From DATFVA01 sp963771705 (GTDB taxonomy: Bacteria; Bacteroidota; Ignavibacteria; Ignavibacteriales; Ignavibacteriaceae), in NCBI GenBank assembly GCA_963771705.1, contig CAVYUP010000011.1, positions 62,001-126,000 on the forward strand: 64,000 nt of DNA. The letters are read 5' to 3'. The first letter of the stretch is position 1; each line of letters starts with the position of its first letter. The position numbers and the translations under genes are program-made. Positions 53,052-61,762 of the stretch are shown here, in pieces. A model generated the notes under the pieces. The model had not been told where the DNA came from. It saw only the letters and a program-made list of their open reading frames with translations, and did no database searches.

Positions 53052-55445
53052 TCATTTCAGAAGACACATTTTACGCGAAATAGTTTTTCCTCCCGTCTCA
53101 AGGACGTACAGATATATACCACTCGGGAGGTTCTCAGCATTAAAAAGAACATCATAACTGCCCGGGGATTTTTCCTCATTTACAAGAGTTCTGATCTCTT
53201 CTCCAAGTACATCGTAAACTTTTAACTTCACCTGTCCCGATTCCGCAATACGGAATCTTATATGTGTTGAAGGATTAAAAGGATTGGGAAAGTTATTCAT
53301 CAGCGCGAAGCTTTCAGGCAAATCAGTTTCGTTTTCCACACCAGTAAAATCAGGAACAAACCCAACAGCATCGAGCATCGGCTGAATTTCAGGGTTAGCC
53401 ATAAAGTTATTCCAGAGAAGCTGTGTTCTGTAGTTTTCGATCATAATTATTATAGGGCCCTCATCAATAGCGAGGTAGCTGGGCGCATACCAGTTCTGTG
53501 AAAGATTAAACGCGTCCTTAAAGCCGTATGTGCCCCAGAGGTGATCGCCGTATTCATAAAAGAAACTTTTCATTGCGGAAATGGATTTATCGGGAGTGTA
53601 AGGCATTGAGGAGAGAGCAGCTGTAGGGGCTATAGTTCCATTATCATTCGTAGGAGAAAAAGCATTATATCCAAAAGGACCGTCGCATGCTGTTAGTCCC
53701 CACGTGTCCTCATCATAACCGACAAAGTTTCCGGGATTATCTATACAATGGGCCCTGTCTATAAGAGTAAAGTTTCTATTATTTATGAAATAATTTGTAT
53801 AATCATCTTTCTTATTACGGGGATCAAATCCAAGAAATGAATAATGAACGAAGAACAAGGGACCACCATAAGGCCAGCCGACATAAAGAGGGATGCCATA
53901 ATATGAATTGCCATTAACATAATTCGAACTACCGGCCCAGCCGGTGTGATACAATGAAGCCGGGACCGGATGGGTAGGCGAAGCGATAGCCAGCATATAT
54001 GTTATCATACATTCATTAGGACCCTGAATGGGAAAGTTCATTATCCACCCGTAATCGGGAGACCAATGCCAGTAGAGGAAGCTTCCGTTATCCTTTCGAT
54101 ACCAATCCCATTCAACAGTTTCCCATATATTTGTTATAAGATCTCTTACCTGTCCTTCATCAGCTGTATTATGATTGAAGTACTGCCGCGCCGCCAGTAA
54201 TCCCTGAATAAGGTAGGCTGTTTCAACGAGGTCACCTCCGTCATCATACTGACCGAACGGTATTACAGCACCAGTTGTTCCGTTAAGGAAATGAGAATAA
54301 GCTCCATGGAATCTGTCGGCCATGTTGGTTAAAAAGTTAAGGATAGTAAGCATCCGGTCGATCCCCTGCTGACGGGTTATATAGCCTCTTTCAATGCCTA
54401 CAAGTATAGCCATCACACCAAAACCGGAACCTCCGGAAGTAACTACTTCATTGTCACCGTTTGAACGATCTCTTGCAAGTCCTGATACAGGATGAGCAAA
54501 ATCCCAGAAATACCTGAAAGTTGCTCTCTGAACCGAGTCGAGCAGCACTGTATCAGGGAGAGAAGTTGTAGTGGCTGTTACAGCATCGCTAAGCTGCGAT
54601 TCATTAAGGCTTGAGTCGAAAGAGGATATTTTATAGCTGAAGGTTTTCGGGGGTGCTCCTGTATTATCCGAATAAGAGGTTACATCGGGCTGGATAGACG
54701 CAATGATCTGAAAATCGCCTCCATCGGATCTATACAGTCTGTAGCCAGCAAGATCATTTTCAGGATTTGCCGTCCAGCTAAGGTTTATGACGGTATGAAG
54801 ACCCTCGGCTGCCAGCCCCGAAGGTACGGCCGGAGGAGTAACATCATTATCATCAACAGATATCATCCGGATCTCATCAACATAAATAGTTCTTATATTT
54901 CCATCGAGATTATTTTGAGCGAATCCGATACCAGTTATGTTAGCCATATCGGCAGATCCCGGGGACTGAAAGAATGCATCCAGAGGGATGGAAACGCGAA
55001 TCCATTGATTTGCCGGAATTAGATTGATGTAATTAGCCAGCGGCTGCTTGTCCGTACGGCTATTCTGTGTATCCTCCAGGAAAAGAGCCGGAAGGTAATT
55101 GGAATCGATAGGGGCCAGAGCAAACATCCGCATCGTAATGGAATCCTTTACAGAGGCATCACGGGAAATGAAATTGCTGCCTGAGATGCTGACACTCCAG
55201 TCGCCGTTGCCAGACACCCATTTTATCCTCAGTGCGTTAAGTCCTGAATACCTTCGAACCATGTCAACCGGAACATTGCCTCCACTGGTTAAAATGACAA
55301 CGCTGGGGCTAGTATAATCACCATGGCTGTACGGGTAATAACTATTATCGGGACTATCATTAAAAAAAACATACGGCTGTGCCATTAAGGCTGAACACGC
55401 TAACAAGAAAAGTAATATTGACTTAGTAAATAGTTTTTCAATCAT
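53052..55445 (-). CDS. GH144-like glucanase with Fn3 domain and T9SS type A sorting domain
   Basis: A 797-residue secreted enzyme. A signal peptide (1-22, ending LMAQ) is followed by a carbohydrate-binding beta-sandwich (about 25-200, ending TIYVDEIRMISVDD), a fibronectin-III domain (about 205-295, VINLSWTANPENDLAGYRLYRSD) and the glycoamylase-like GH144-type catalytic domain (about 300-690, with GGDLVETAYLIQGLL and DEGPIIIMIENYRTQLLW). The last ~80 residues are a T9SS type A domain: NNFPNPFNPSTHIRF, KLKVYDVLGEEIRTLV and GIYLYVLETGGKTISRKM. It would therefore be exported by SprA and anchored at or released from the surface. It starts one base after the PPIase stop. Confidence 0.9.
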   Translation of the reverse strand: MIEKLFTKSILLFLLACSALMAQPYVFFNDSPDNSYYPYSHGDYTSPSVVILTSGGNVPVDMVRRYSGLNALRIKWVSGNGDWSVSISGSNFISRDASVKDSITMRMFALAPIDSNYLPALFLEDTQNSRTDKQPLANYINLIPANQWIRVSIPLDAFFQSPGSADMANITGIGFAQNNLDGNIRTIYVDEIRMISVDDNDVTPPAVPSGLAAEGLHTVINLSWTANPENDLAGYRLYRSDGGDFQIIASIQPDVTSYSDNTGAPPKTFSYKISSFDSSLNESQLSDAVTATTTSLPDTVLLDSVQRATFRYFWDFAHPVSGLARDRSNGDNEVVTSGGSGFGVMAILVGIERGYITRQQGIDRMLTILNFLTNMADRFHGAYSHFLNGTTGAVIPFGQYDDGGDLVETAYLIQGLLAARQYFNHNTADEGQVRDLITNIWETVEWDWYRKDNGSFLYWHWSPDYGWIMNFPIQGPNECMITYMLAIASPTHPVPASLYHTGWAGSSNYVNGNSYYGIPLYVGWPYGGPLFFVHYSFLGFDPRNKKDDYTNYFINNRNFTLIDRAHCIDNPGNFVGYDEDTWGLTACDGPFGYNAFSPTNDNGTIAPTAALSSMPYTPDKSISAMKSFFYEYGDHLWGTYGFKDAFNLSQNWYAPSYLAIDEGPIIIMIENYRTQLLWNNFMANPEIQPMLDAVGFVPDFTGVENETDLPESFALMNNFPNPFNPSTHIRFRIAESGQVKLKVYDVLGEEIRTLVNEEKSPGSYDVLFNAENLPSGIYLYVLETGGKTISRKMCLLK

Positions 55446-55446
55446 C

Positions 55447-57294
55447 TTATTGTATTATATTTTTATTCTTCATCCAGATGTCGTACCAGCCTGTATATTC
55501 CTCAGTATAGGGGAAAGCATAAATCTCTCCTCCGAATCCCATCCTTCTGGCTACAACAAGGTTCATATAGATATCTTTTATGCTATTGAGGACATTATCG
55601 TGAATAACAACCCCATACTTTGAGGCCAGTTGTGCATTATAGCTGTTCACATATTTCTGAAACTTCGCTAAGGTGATTTTGGCTATGAGCTGATCCTTAA
55701 CCTCATCAAAACTCTGCGTATAACTTGCGGTATCTTCTTTCTTATCGATAACCTTGAAGATCGAATATCCGTCATCCACTTTAAGAGGACCATAAACATC
55801 CCCAACATTCAACTGTGAAGCTATCCTTCCAATCTCACCGTGCTGAGTCATATTAAAATATCCGAACTCTCCCCCTTTATCGCGCAGAGAATCTCTTTTA
55901 GTATAACGCTTCGCAAGCTCCTGTATACTGACACCACGAGTGAGATCATTCAGTACAGTTTCAGCAACGCTGAGACTATCAGTAAGTACCTCCGCAACAT
56001 TAACAAGCGGAGGCATAGATTCCTTCCAATCGTTCAGCTGATACACGGAATATGCCTGTTCTTCAGATACCTTAATAGAATCGAACATATTTATTTTGCT
56101 TATTTCAGAAAGATAAGAATCCTCCCACATACCAATATCGGATTTTACAGAAGGAGTATTCTCAAGCCCTTCATTATAACCTTCCTGTGCAAAAAGCTGA
56201 TCTTCAATAAACTTACGGATATACGCGGATAAAGACGATCTGATACTAACCTCACTAATATCCCTTACGACAAAACCATCCTGACTTAACTGGAATATGA
56301 AGAAGTCCGGCTTAACAGGATGATCATTAATACTGATAAAAATTTTCTCACGCAGATTATCATCCATTTTACCAAGAGCTGCATACACTTCATCCCCTTT
56401 TAGATAATATTTATCGGATTTATCCTCCGGGGTTTCAGACTGAGGCAAATTTTGTTTACTATACTTTTCGTAGAAGGCGGGAACGAAAATACTCACCAGA
56501 TCCTCAAAGATCTCCTTATCCGCAGTCACCCTGAAGCTGCTCAAAAAGCCGCGGTAATACTGAAGGTAATATTTATACTCTTCCCTCGTCTGTACAATCT
56601 TCTTAACCTCATCGATTACAGATTCCTGAGTTTTCAATTCTGTATTATTATCTATCCTTAATAACTTAAGAATATAATATCCGTCTCCCGAATGAACAGG
56701 AGCTGTATATTGACCTTCTTTGAGGGCATAGAGAGAATCCTCAACCGGTTTCTCCATATCACCGAATGTAATCTTCCCTGGATTATCCTTATTCTCTTTG
56801 CGGAATGAGAGAAGCGAATCGAATGAAGCCCCCTCTTTAAGTTTGTCGTAAACATAACCGATTTCATCACTATTATGGGAAAAGATAAATCCTACAGTAA
56901 GGACCTTCTTAATCCGGGCTTCACCTTCTTTTATTTCAGCAGGACTAATTATTACTTTATCCTTAATCTGTTTTGTATAAAGAGCATCGCGCAGGAACAT
57001 ATTACCAAGCGGGGTCATTAACTTCCTGAATGCATCAGTTGTATCATATCCTTTTTCCCTGGCATCAAGTGAAAGCAGTTTTTCAGCAATCAGCTGATTA
57101 AGGAACTCCTGCTTTGCAGCAGGCAGATCCCTTTTTTGAAGCAGATCAGGATGTACAGTAAAGTCAAACCGGTTCTGAAATTCCGACTCAAGTATCTTAA
57201 CAGGTCCCACTTCAGCAACAACCCTATCCTGCTGAGCAGAAAGGTTTGTATAAACAAATAAAATCAGTAAGCAGAATACGGAAGTTAATCTCAT
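55447..57294 (-). CDS. SurA-like periplasmic peptidyl-prolyl isomerase
   Basis: A protein of about 615 residues with a signal peptide (MRLTSVFCLLILFVYTNLSA, ending at SAQ). It has a SurA-like N-terminal chaperone region and two parvulin (PpiC) domains, one around 135-215 (FGDMEKPVEDSLYALKEGQYTAPVHSGDGYYILK) and one around 430-515 (GEFGYFNMTQHGEIGRIASQ, then VGDVYGPLKVDDGYSIFKV). The second retains more of the parvulin consensus. Such proteins escort outer-membrane and secreted proteins. ATG 57294 is chosen because GGTGG lies five bases ahead; ATG 57306 is possible. It sits between a PorV/PorQ-like gene and the CTD-bearing glucanase. Confidence 0.86.
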   Translation of the reverse strand: MRLTSVFCLLILFVYTNLSAQQDRVVAEVGPVKILESEFQNRFDFTVHPDLLQKRDLPAAKQEFLNQLIAEKLLSLDAREKGYDTTDAFRKLMTPLGNMFLRDALYTKQIKDKVIISPAEIKEGEARIKKVLTVGFIFSHNSDEIGYVYDKLKEGASFDSLLSFRKENKDNPGKITFGDMEKPVEDSLYALKEGQYTAPVHSGDGYYILKLLRIDNNTELKTQESVIDEVKKIVQTREEYKYYLQYYRGFLSSFRVTADKEIFEDLVSIFVPAFYEKYSKQNLPQSETPEDKSDKYYLKGDEVYAALGKMDDNLREKIFISINDHPVKPDFFIFQLSQDGFVVRDISEVSIRSSLSAYIRKFIEDQLFAQEGYNEGLENTPSVKSDIGMWEDSYLSEISKINMFDSIKVSEEQAYSVYQLNDWKESMPPLVNVAEVLTDSLSVAETVLNDLTRGVSIQELAKRYTKRDSLRDKGGEFGYFNMTQHGEIGRIASQLNVGDVYGPLKVDDGYSIFKVIDKKEDTASYTQSFDEVKDQLIAKITLAKFQKYVNSYNAQLASKYGVVIHDNVLNSIKDIYMNLVVARRMGFGGEIYAFPYTEEYTGWYDIWMKNKNIIQ

Positions 57295-57313
57295 TAAATC
57301 CACCATTAAACAA

Positions 57314-57341
57314 AAACCGGCCTAACTTAACAAGCCGGTTT
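57314..57341 (-). terminator. Intrinsic terminator after the PorV/PorQ-like gene
   Basis: AAACCGGC (57314-57321) and GCCGGTTT (57334-57341) form a perfect eight-base GC-rich stem. On the minus strand it is followed by TTGTTTAATGG. It lies 20 bases after the PorV/PorQ-like stop and directly before the PPIase gene, so it may separate two transcripts or only attenuate. Confidence 0.75.
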
Positions 57342-57359
57342 ACAGAATAATAAATATTT

Positions 57360-58385
57360 CTAAAAATGCAGCCCCAAAGTAAATCTATGGGTTCCATTCA
57401 GCCTGCCATAGTCGGCCCAGGCATAATCAAAGCTCACGGTAGATTCTCCCGAGAATCCTACTTTAGCGCCAGCGCCAAGGACAAGTCCGCCTTCAGAGTC
57501 CTTAAGGAACAAATCCCGGTATCCGCCTCTGACCGCAAAGGTACCAAGGAATTCCCATTCGCCTCCAACATTTATTCTTTCATCGTTGTCATTTGAATGC
57601 ATTGCATCCGTGGCAACAACAAGTTTATTCCATTGAGCAAAGGTTAGTTCATACGAAACACCAACCCGGAATAAAGTAGGAAGGTTATAAGATTCTGTCC
57701 GCAAGCTGGCAGGAAGCCTGCTGTTATCGCCGTGTTTATTAGGATCAGCATCATAATTGAAGTAGACGTCCAGTCCGCTGTAAGAAGCCCGGGGTCCGAA
57801 ATTAGAAACACTTGCGCCGAGCCTTAAGCCTTCAATAGACGTCTGGTACTGAACTCCAAAATTAAAAGCCACGTCAGTGAGACTTGTATTGTAAATAGTT
57901 TCCTGCAGATAATTGACCGCGATACCAGCCGATACCCTGTCAGTTAGGAGGATACCATAAGCCAACCCGAGAGATAGGTTAGTTACATTATAATACAGAC
58001 CTGTACCTTTTTCCTTTTCTACGGTTCTTATTTCGATATCACCGGAATTCAAAGAAGTAACCTGGGCAGCAATTGTTCCAAGTCCCTCAATATTCAATGC
58101 AGCCGCAGCGTAGCTATACTTTATATCAGCAAGCCACTGGTTATATGTAAAATCAATATTGATGCCGCTAAGTTCACCAAGGCTGGCCGGATTATAGAAT
58201 GCAGCAGAGGCGTCACCAGTAAGAGACGCGCCGGCGTTACCCAAGGCTACCAATCTTGAGCAAGGTTCAATTTTAAGGAACTGCCCGATGGTTGTCCCTA
58301 CCTTGCTTTGAGCGGCAGTTTCTGCAGCGAACAAAAAGAAAATAATTAGTACGGTAATTTTATAGATTCCATTCATAAGTTTCAC
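57360..58385 (-). CDS. PorV/PorQ family outer-membrane protein
   Basis: A 341-residue FadL-like beta-barrel protein with a signal peptide (about 1-24, ending ETAAQ). The motif RLVALGNAGASLTGDASAAFYNPASLG is the hallmark of the PorV/PorQ (UPF0164) family, and the C-terminus ends in an outer-membrane strand FTLGLHF. PorV shuttles T9SS cargo from the translocon to the attachment complex; many bacteria have several paralogues dedicated to particular secreted proteins. GTG 58385 or ATG 58376 (with GGTGA five bases ahead) may be the start. It follows the large secreted protein by two bases, suggesting they work together. Confidence 0.88.
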   Translation of the reverse strand: MKLMNGIYKITVLIIFFLFAAETAAQSKVGTTIGQFLKIEPCSRLVALGNAGASLTGDASAAFYNPASLGELSGINIDFTYNQWLADIKYSYAAAALNIEGLGTIAAQVTSLNSGDIEIRTVEKEKGTGLYYNVTNLSLGLAYGILLTDRVSAGIAVNYLQETIYNTSLTDVAFNFGVQYQTSIEGLRLGASVSNFGPRASYSGLDVYFNYDADPNKHGDNSRLPASLRTESYNLPTLFRVGVSYELTFAQWNKLVVATDAMHSNDNDERINVGGEWEFLGTFAVRGGYRDLFLKDSEGGLVLGAGAKVGFSGESTVSFDYAWADYGRLNGTHRFTLGLHF

Positions 58386-58387
58386 CG

Positions 58388-61300
58388 TTATTTAATTATT
58401 GCAAATTTGCCGATGTAATCATCGGATCCGGGAGTTTCCACGTGGAATATATAAAGTCCCGGTGCCACCTCCAGATTATCTTTTGTACGCAGGTTCCAGG
58501 CAATATAATCCTGGAATCCGCTGTCGTGATGCAGCGTTTGTACAAGCTCACCGGTAACCGTATAAATTCTTACAGTAGCGTTTACGGGAATCGCTCTAAA
58601 TTCAATCCTTCGATCACCTCGTCCCGACTGAGCATAAGGCGCCTGTTCAAAAGAAGCTGCTCCGAGGTAAGGGTTGGGAACCACGTAAGGTTTCTCATCG
58701 GCATACTGCGATTTCTGCGCACCAAGGTCAATGAATGAAGAGTCGGTTGTAAAGCTGAAAACATCATGCTCGTTATAGGGTACATCGATCGTCAGCTGAT
58801 ACACATCTCCGGCGGTAGGGAAAATAGAGTTTACATACTTAGGGCCAAAAACCGTATCAACAGTCACCTTCCATATTGGAAGCGTTTGTCCCTGTCCATT
58901 TTTACCGAGTATTTCTATGTATTCATTGTTCCTGCTTATAGTACGGTTGCCGTCAGTATCAACGAATCTAAAATCAGCCTGAAATTCCGCACCTCCGCCT
59001 TTCGGCATTCCCATGATTTTGAATTTAGACGGTACGGCAGGAAGTATTGCGGTTCCCTGCGATGTATCAAGCACCTGATCGGAAAAAACTATAAGGTAAT
59101 CGGCAGGATAGTTTGGTCTTTTTGCATTAGTAGGAGTAGAAGTAGCCGAAGCCCTGACACTTAAGACCAGGTTCGTTTTACTGCTGGGAAGGAAGCCGGA
59201 TTCCAGAGTATCGGGCATAAGGTTGCGTTCTACAAAAATAAGAGGAAGCATCCCCATCCCAACGGGACCCTGTCCCAGCGCTTTAAGATCTTTTCCTCCA
59301 ACAAAAACTGTATCATTCATTCCGCCGGTAACATCATACAACTGGTAGCTTGAGGCCCTAATTGAATCCTGAGGCGACTCAAACCTGATCTCAAAGGTAT
59401 GATCCTTCGGAATACGGTCAGGGTCAGGGATGTCTATAGATATACGTCCTGTACCATACCCTTCTGTATGCTGCAGGTCTTTGTAAGTACCGGGCTCATA
59501 CCCGGGAGCCTGATCATTAGGATAAACTATCACCACATTTTTTGGAAGAATAATACCGCCTCTTAAAGTCTGGTTAACTGATATCGCACTTTCAGAAGGG
59601 TAGATATTCAGCTGCTCAATTCCCCTGTCATAAGAGGTAACAGCATAAAAGTACCGTTGGCCATTAACCACAGTAGTATCCTTGAAGTGATGCTGAATTC
59701 CCGAATCATCACCAAGGTAGAACTGCAGTCCTTCCACCGAAATCTGGCTATAATCAAGTATACCGTCATCAAGATCAAATACAGCTAACGGTTTTCCAGG
59801 ACCAAGCAGACCAATACCACGAGCATCATATATAATTTGGGGATCGAGGAAGCTTTCATCTGTACTGCGATAAATTTTATATCCTTCAAAGTCGTTTGTA
59901 TTTGTGATAGGATCAAATGCATCTTCAGCCGCGTTATCCCAAGTAAGATTAACAAAGCCATCGCCCGGATAGGCGTGAAGAGTAGGTAAAGGAGGAGGAG
60001 TAGCGAACTGGTAGTTGGCATTATAGATGGTTTGTACAACCTCTACCGTTTTCCTCATCTGATGAAGATCGGCACCGAAAGCGAGTGCCAGGCTGAATCT
60101 TTCAGTTTTATGGACATCAAGATAAAAGGGTCCAGACGCAAATAGAAATCCTATGTTGTAGTTTACAACTCTTGGCGCATCAAAAGGGTTAGGACTCGTC
60201 CACAAGTTATATAGATTTTCCGGCCAATGATGCACATCGGTATAGAAAACTATATTGTCAGTTTCACCAACACCGCCGCCGCCGACACGAATCCTGTTTA
60301 ATTTAAATCCGGTAAGACCTATCTGATCTGATTCATTGATATCAGTTTTATCAAAGTTTGCTTCGCCTGCAGTAGGTATTGAATCATTTTCGCCAGTGTC
60401 GCCAGTACCCCATACACCATCACCGCCGGTGTCGTTATTCAGAGTCCAGTCCATATCCTCATCACCAGTCCACCATACACCTCTCTGAAAAGCGGGGCGG
60501 AGTCTGAAGTTTGCATACCTGTTTAACTTTACAGTATCATAATTTGCTGTTACGTAATTAAGGATTGCCTGAGTTCCAACTATCTTTTGTCCAGGTCCTC
60601 CATCTCTTTTCTCATCAACAATTCCATCGTCGTCATCGTCAATACCATTTACGGGATTACCCGGGGTTTCAAGATATGCATATCCAAGATAACCGGTTGG
60701 ACCAAACTGACCGTGACCATTATAATCCCAGGTGTAGACAAGATCCATTCCGTCTGTTGTATCGTAGTAAGCAGCATCATCGTCGCTTTCATAGACAAGG
60801 TCGAATGGACTGAGAGAACTGCCTCCTATACCCGAATCCATATACAACCCGAAAATTACGTTGTAGTTATATACGGAAGTACCTTCATTAGCGATATCGT
60901 AATGCCAGAAGATTACATCCCTGGACTGAATATTAGACCACTGGAAACCTCTTTGTTCAACTTTCAGAGCCATACCTCGACGGGTACTATCTCTGAAGTC
61001 GGGATAAAAATTCCATTTGCTGTAATAGTCATCATCATATACACAGAAACTTTCCTGGTCGGCATTAGGCTGTTTTCCAAAGTAACCGTTCCAGCTTCCC
61101 CTCCAGCCCGGATCATCAGGATCATTAGCTTTATCGGGCCAGCTGTCGGGCCAGGTTCTGGGATCATAGCTGACCGCGGGGGATCTTCCGACGTTTATGG
61201 TGGGATCAAGCTGCAGGTATCCGGGACGAGGATTATATCTCTGCAGACGGCCTGTATAGGGATTTACCTCCTCCCTCTCGCGGTAGCCGGTCTCCATCAT

Positions 61301-61618
61301 ATAAAAAGTCTGATACTGGCCGTTAACAAACTGTTGAAGCTTGGAGAGAACGAAAGGAGTTACACCATCACTATAATTTTCAAGCGAGCCTTTGGGCCAT
61401 TCCATTGAATGAAAGATGGTATAATCCGGGTTATCCGAGTAATCGCCTACCATACCATAGTTATAGAACATTGTACGAATACGGTTAGCATCGTGAGTAC
61501 CCTGCCTTACGTAGTCCTCATTACCCCTCTGATCCTTAGGGACCACAGGATAATACTGCTGTGCGAGGGAAAACGGGATAGGCAGCAGCAGAAACAGAGT
61601 TAAAATAAAAATATGCAT
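58388..61618 (-). CDS. Large secreted protein with Fn3 region and T9SS-like C-terminal domain
   Basis: About 1076 residues. The signal is MHIFILTLFLLLPIPFSLAQ. Residues about 30-620 form an unassigned, Asp- and Tyr-rich region that contains an acidic calcium-site-like loop (NGIDDDDDGIVDE). A fibronectin-III-like segment follows (GDGFVNLTWDNAAEDAF, then FEGYKIYRSTDESF). The last ~90 residues (VVPNPYLGAASFE, ATVRIYTVTGELVQTL, GLYIFHVETPG, GKFAIIK) resemble a T9SS type A sorting domain. Enzymatic function is not recognisable. The frame extends 47 residues upstream to an ATG at 61759, but that part is encoded by palindromic repeats, so I place the start at 61618. Confidence 0.82.
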   Translation of the reverse strand: MHIFILTLFLLLPIPFSLAQQYYPVVPKDQRGNEDYVRQGTHDANRIRTMFYNYGMVGDYSDNPDYTIFHSMEWPKGSLENYSDGVTPFVLSKLQQFVNGQYQTFYMMETGYREREEVNPYTGRLQRYNPRPGYLQLDPTINVGRSPAVSYDPRTWPDSWPDKANDPDDPGWRGSWNGYFGKQPNADQESFCVYDDDYYSKWNFYPDFRDSTRRGMALKVEQRGFQWSNIQSRDVIFWHYDIANEGTSVYNYNVIFGLYMDSGIGGSSLSPFDLVYESDDDAAYYDTTDGMDLVYTWDYNGHGQFGPTGYLGYAYLETPGNPVNGIDDDDDGIVDEKRDGGPGQKIVGTQAILNYVTANYDTVKLNRYANFRLRPAFQRGVWWTGDEDMDWTLNNDTGGDGVWGTGDTGENDSIPTAGEANFDKTDINESDQIGLTGFKLNRIRVGGGGVGETDNIVFYTDVHHWPENLYNLWTSPNPFDAPRVVNYNIGFLFASGPFYLDVHKTERFSLALAFGADLHQMRKTVEVVQTIYNANYQFATPPPLPTLHAYPGDGFVNLTWDNAAEDAFDPITNTNDFEGYKIYRSTDESFLDPQIIYDARGIGLLGPGKPLAVFDLDDGILDYSQISVEGLQFYLGDDSGIQHHFKDTTVVNGQRYFYAVTSYDRGIEQLNIYPSESAISVNQTLRGGIILPKNVVIVYPNDQAPGYEPGTYKDLQHTEGYGTGRISIDIPDPDRIPKDHTFEIRFESPQDSIRASSYQLYDVTGGMNDTVFVGGKDLKALGQGPVGMGMLPLIFVERNLMPDTLESGFLPSSKTNLVLSVRASATSTPTNAKRPNYPADYLIVFSDQVLDTSQGTAILPAVPSKFKIMGMPKGGGAEFQADFRFVDTDGNRTISRNNEYIEILGKNGQGQTLPIWKVTVDTVFGPKYVNSIFPTAGDVYQLTIDVPYNEHDVFSFTTDSSFIDLGAQKSQYADEKPYVVPNPYLGAASFEQAPYAQSGRGDRRIEFRAIPVNATVRIYTVTGELVQTLHHDSGFQDYIAWNLRTKDNLEVAPGLYIFHVETPGSDDYIGKFAIIK

Positions 61619-61653
61619 CCTGAGTTTATTACGGAAACTTATTCCCGTCCGGA

Positions 61654-61724
61654 GATCCTGAAAGTTCAGGATGACACGTGATTTTCGAATAAGAATTTGA
61701 TCCCGAAACAAGTTCGGGATGACA
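61654..61724. repeat. Tandem REP-like palindromes at the 5' end of the large secreted gene
   Basis: Two similar units lie in the same orientation: GATCCTGAAAGTTCAGGATGACA (hairpin arms 61655-61662 and 61665-61672) and GATCCCGAAACAAGTTCGGGATGACA split as arms 61700-61707 and 61713-61720. Both end in GGATGACA. The pattern is like interspersed palindromic (REP/BIME-type) repeats. They fall between two possible starts of the gene at 58388. Confidence 0.7.
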
Positions 61725-61762
61725 GACAAAAATCTATGAATAGTAAATTTATTTTCCATGTA

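Noticed and set aside
60587..61408. A 273-codon open frame on the plus strand
   Set aside because: It is antisense to the large T9SS-type protein, has no recognisable domain and no ribosome site; the minus-strand gene has a clear signal peptide and sorting domain.
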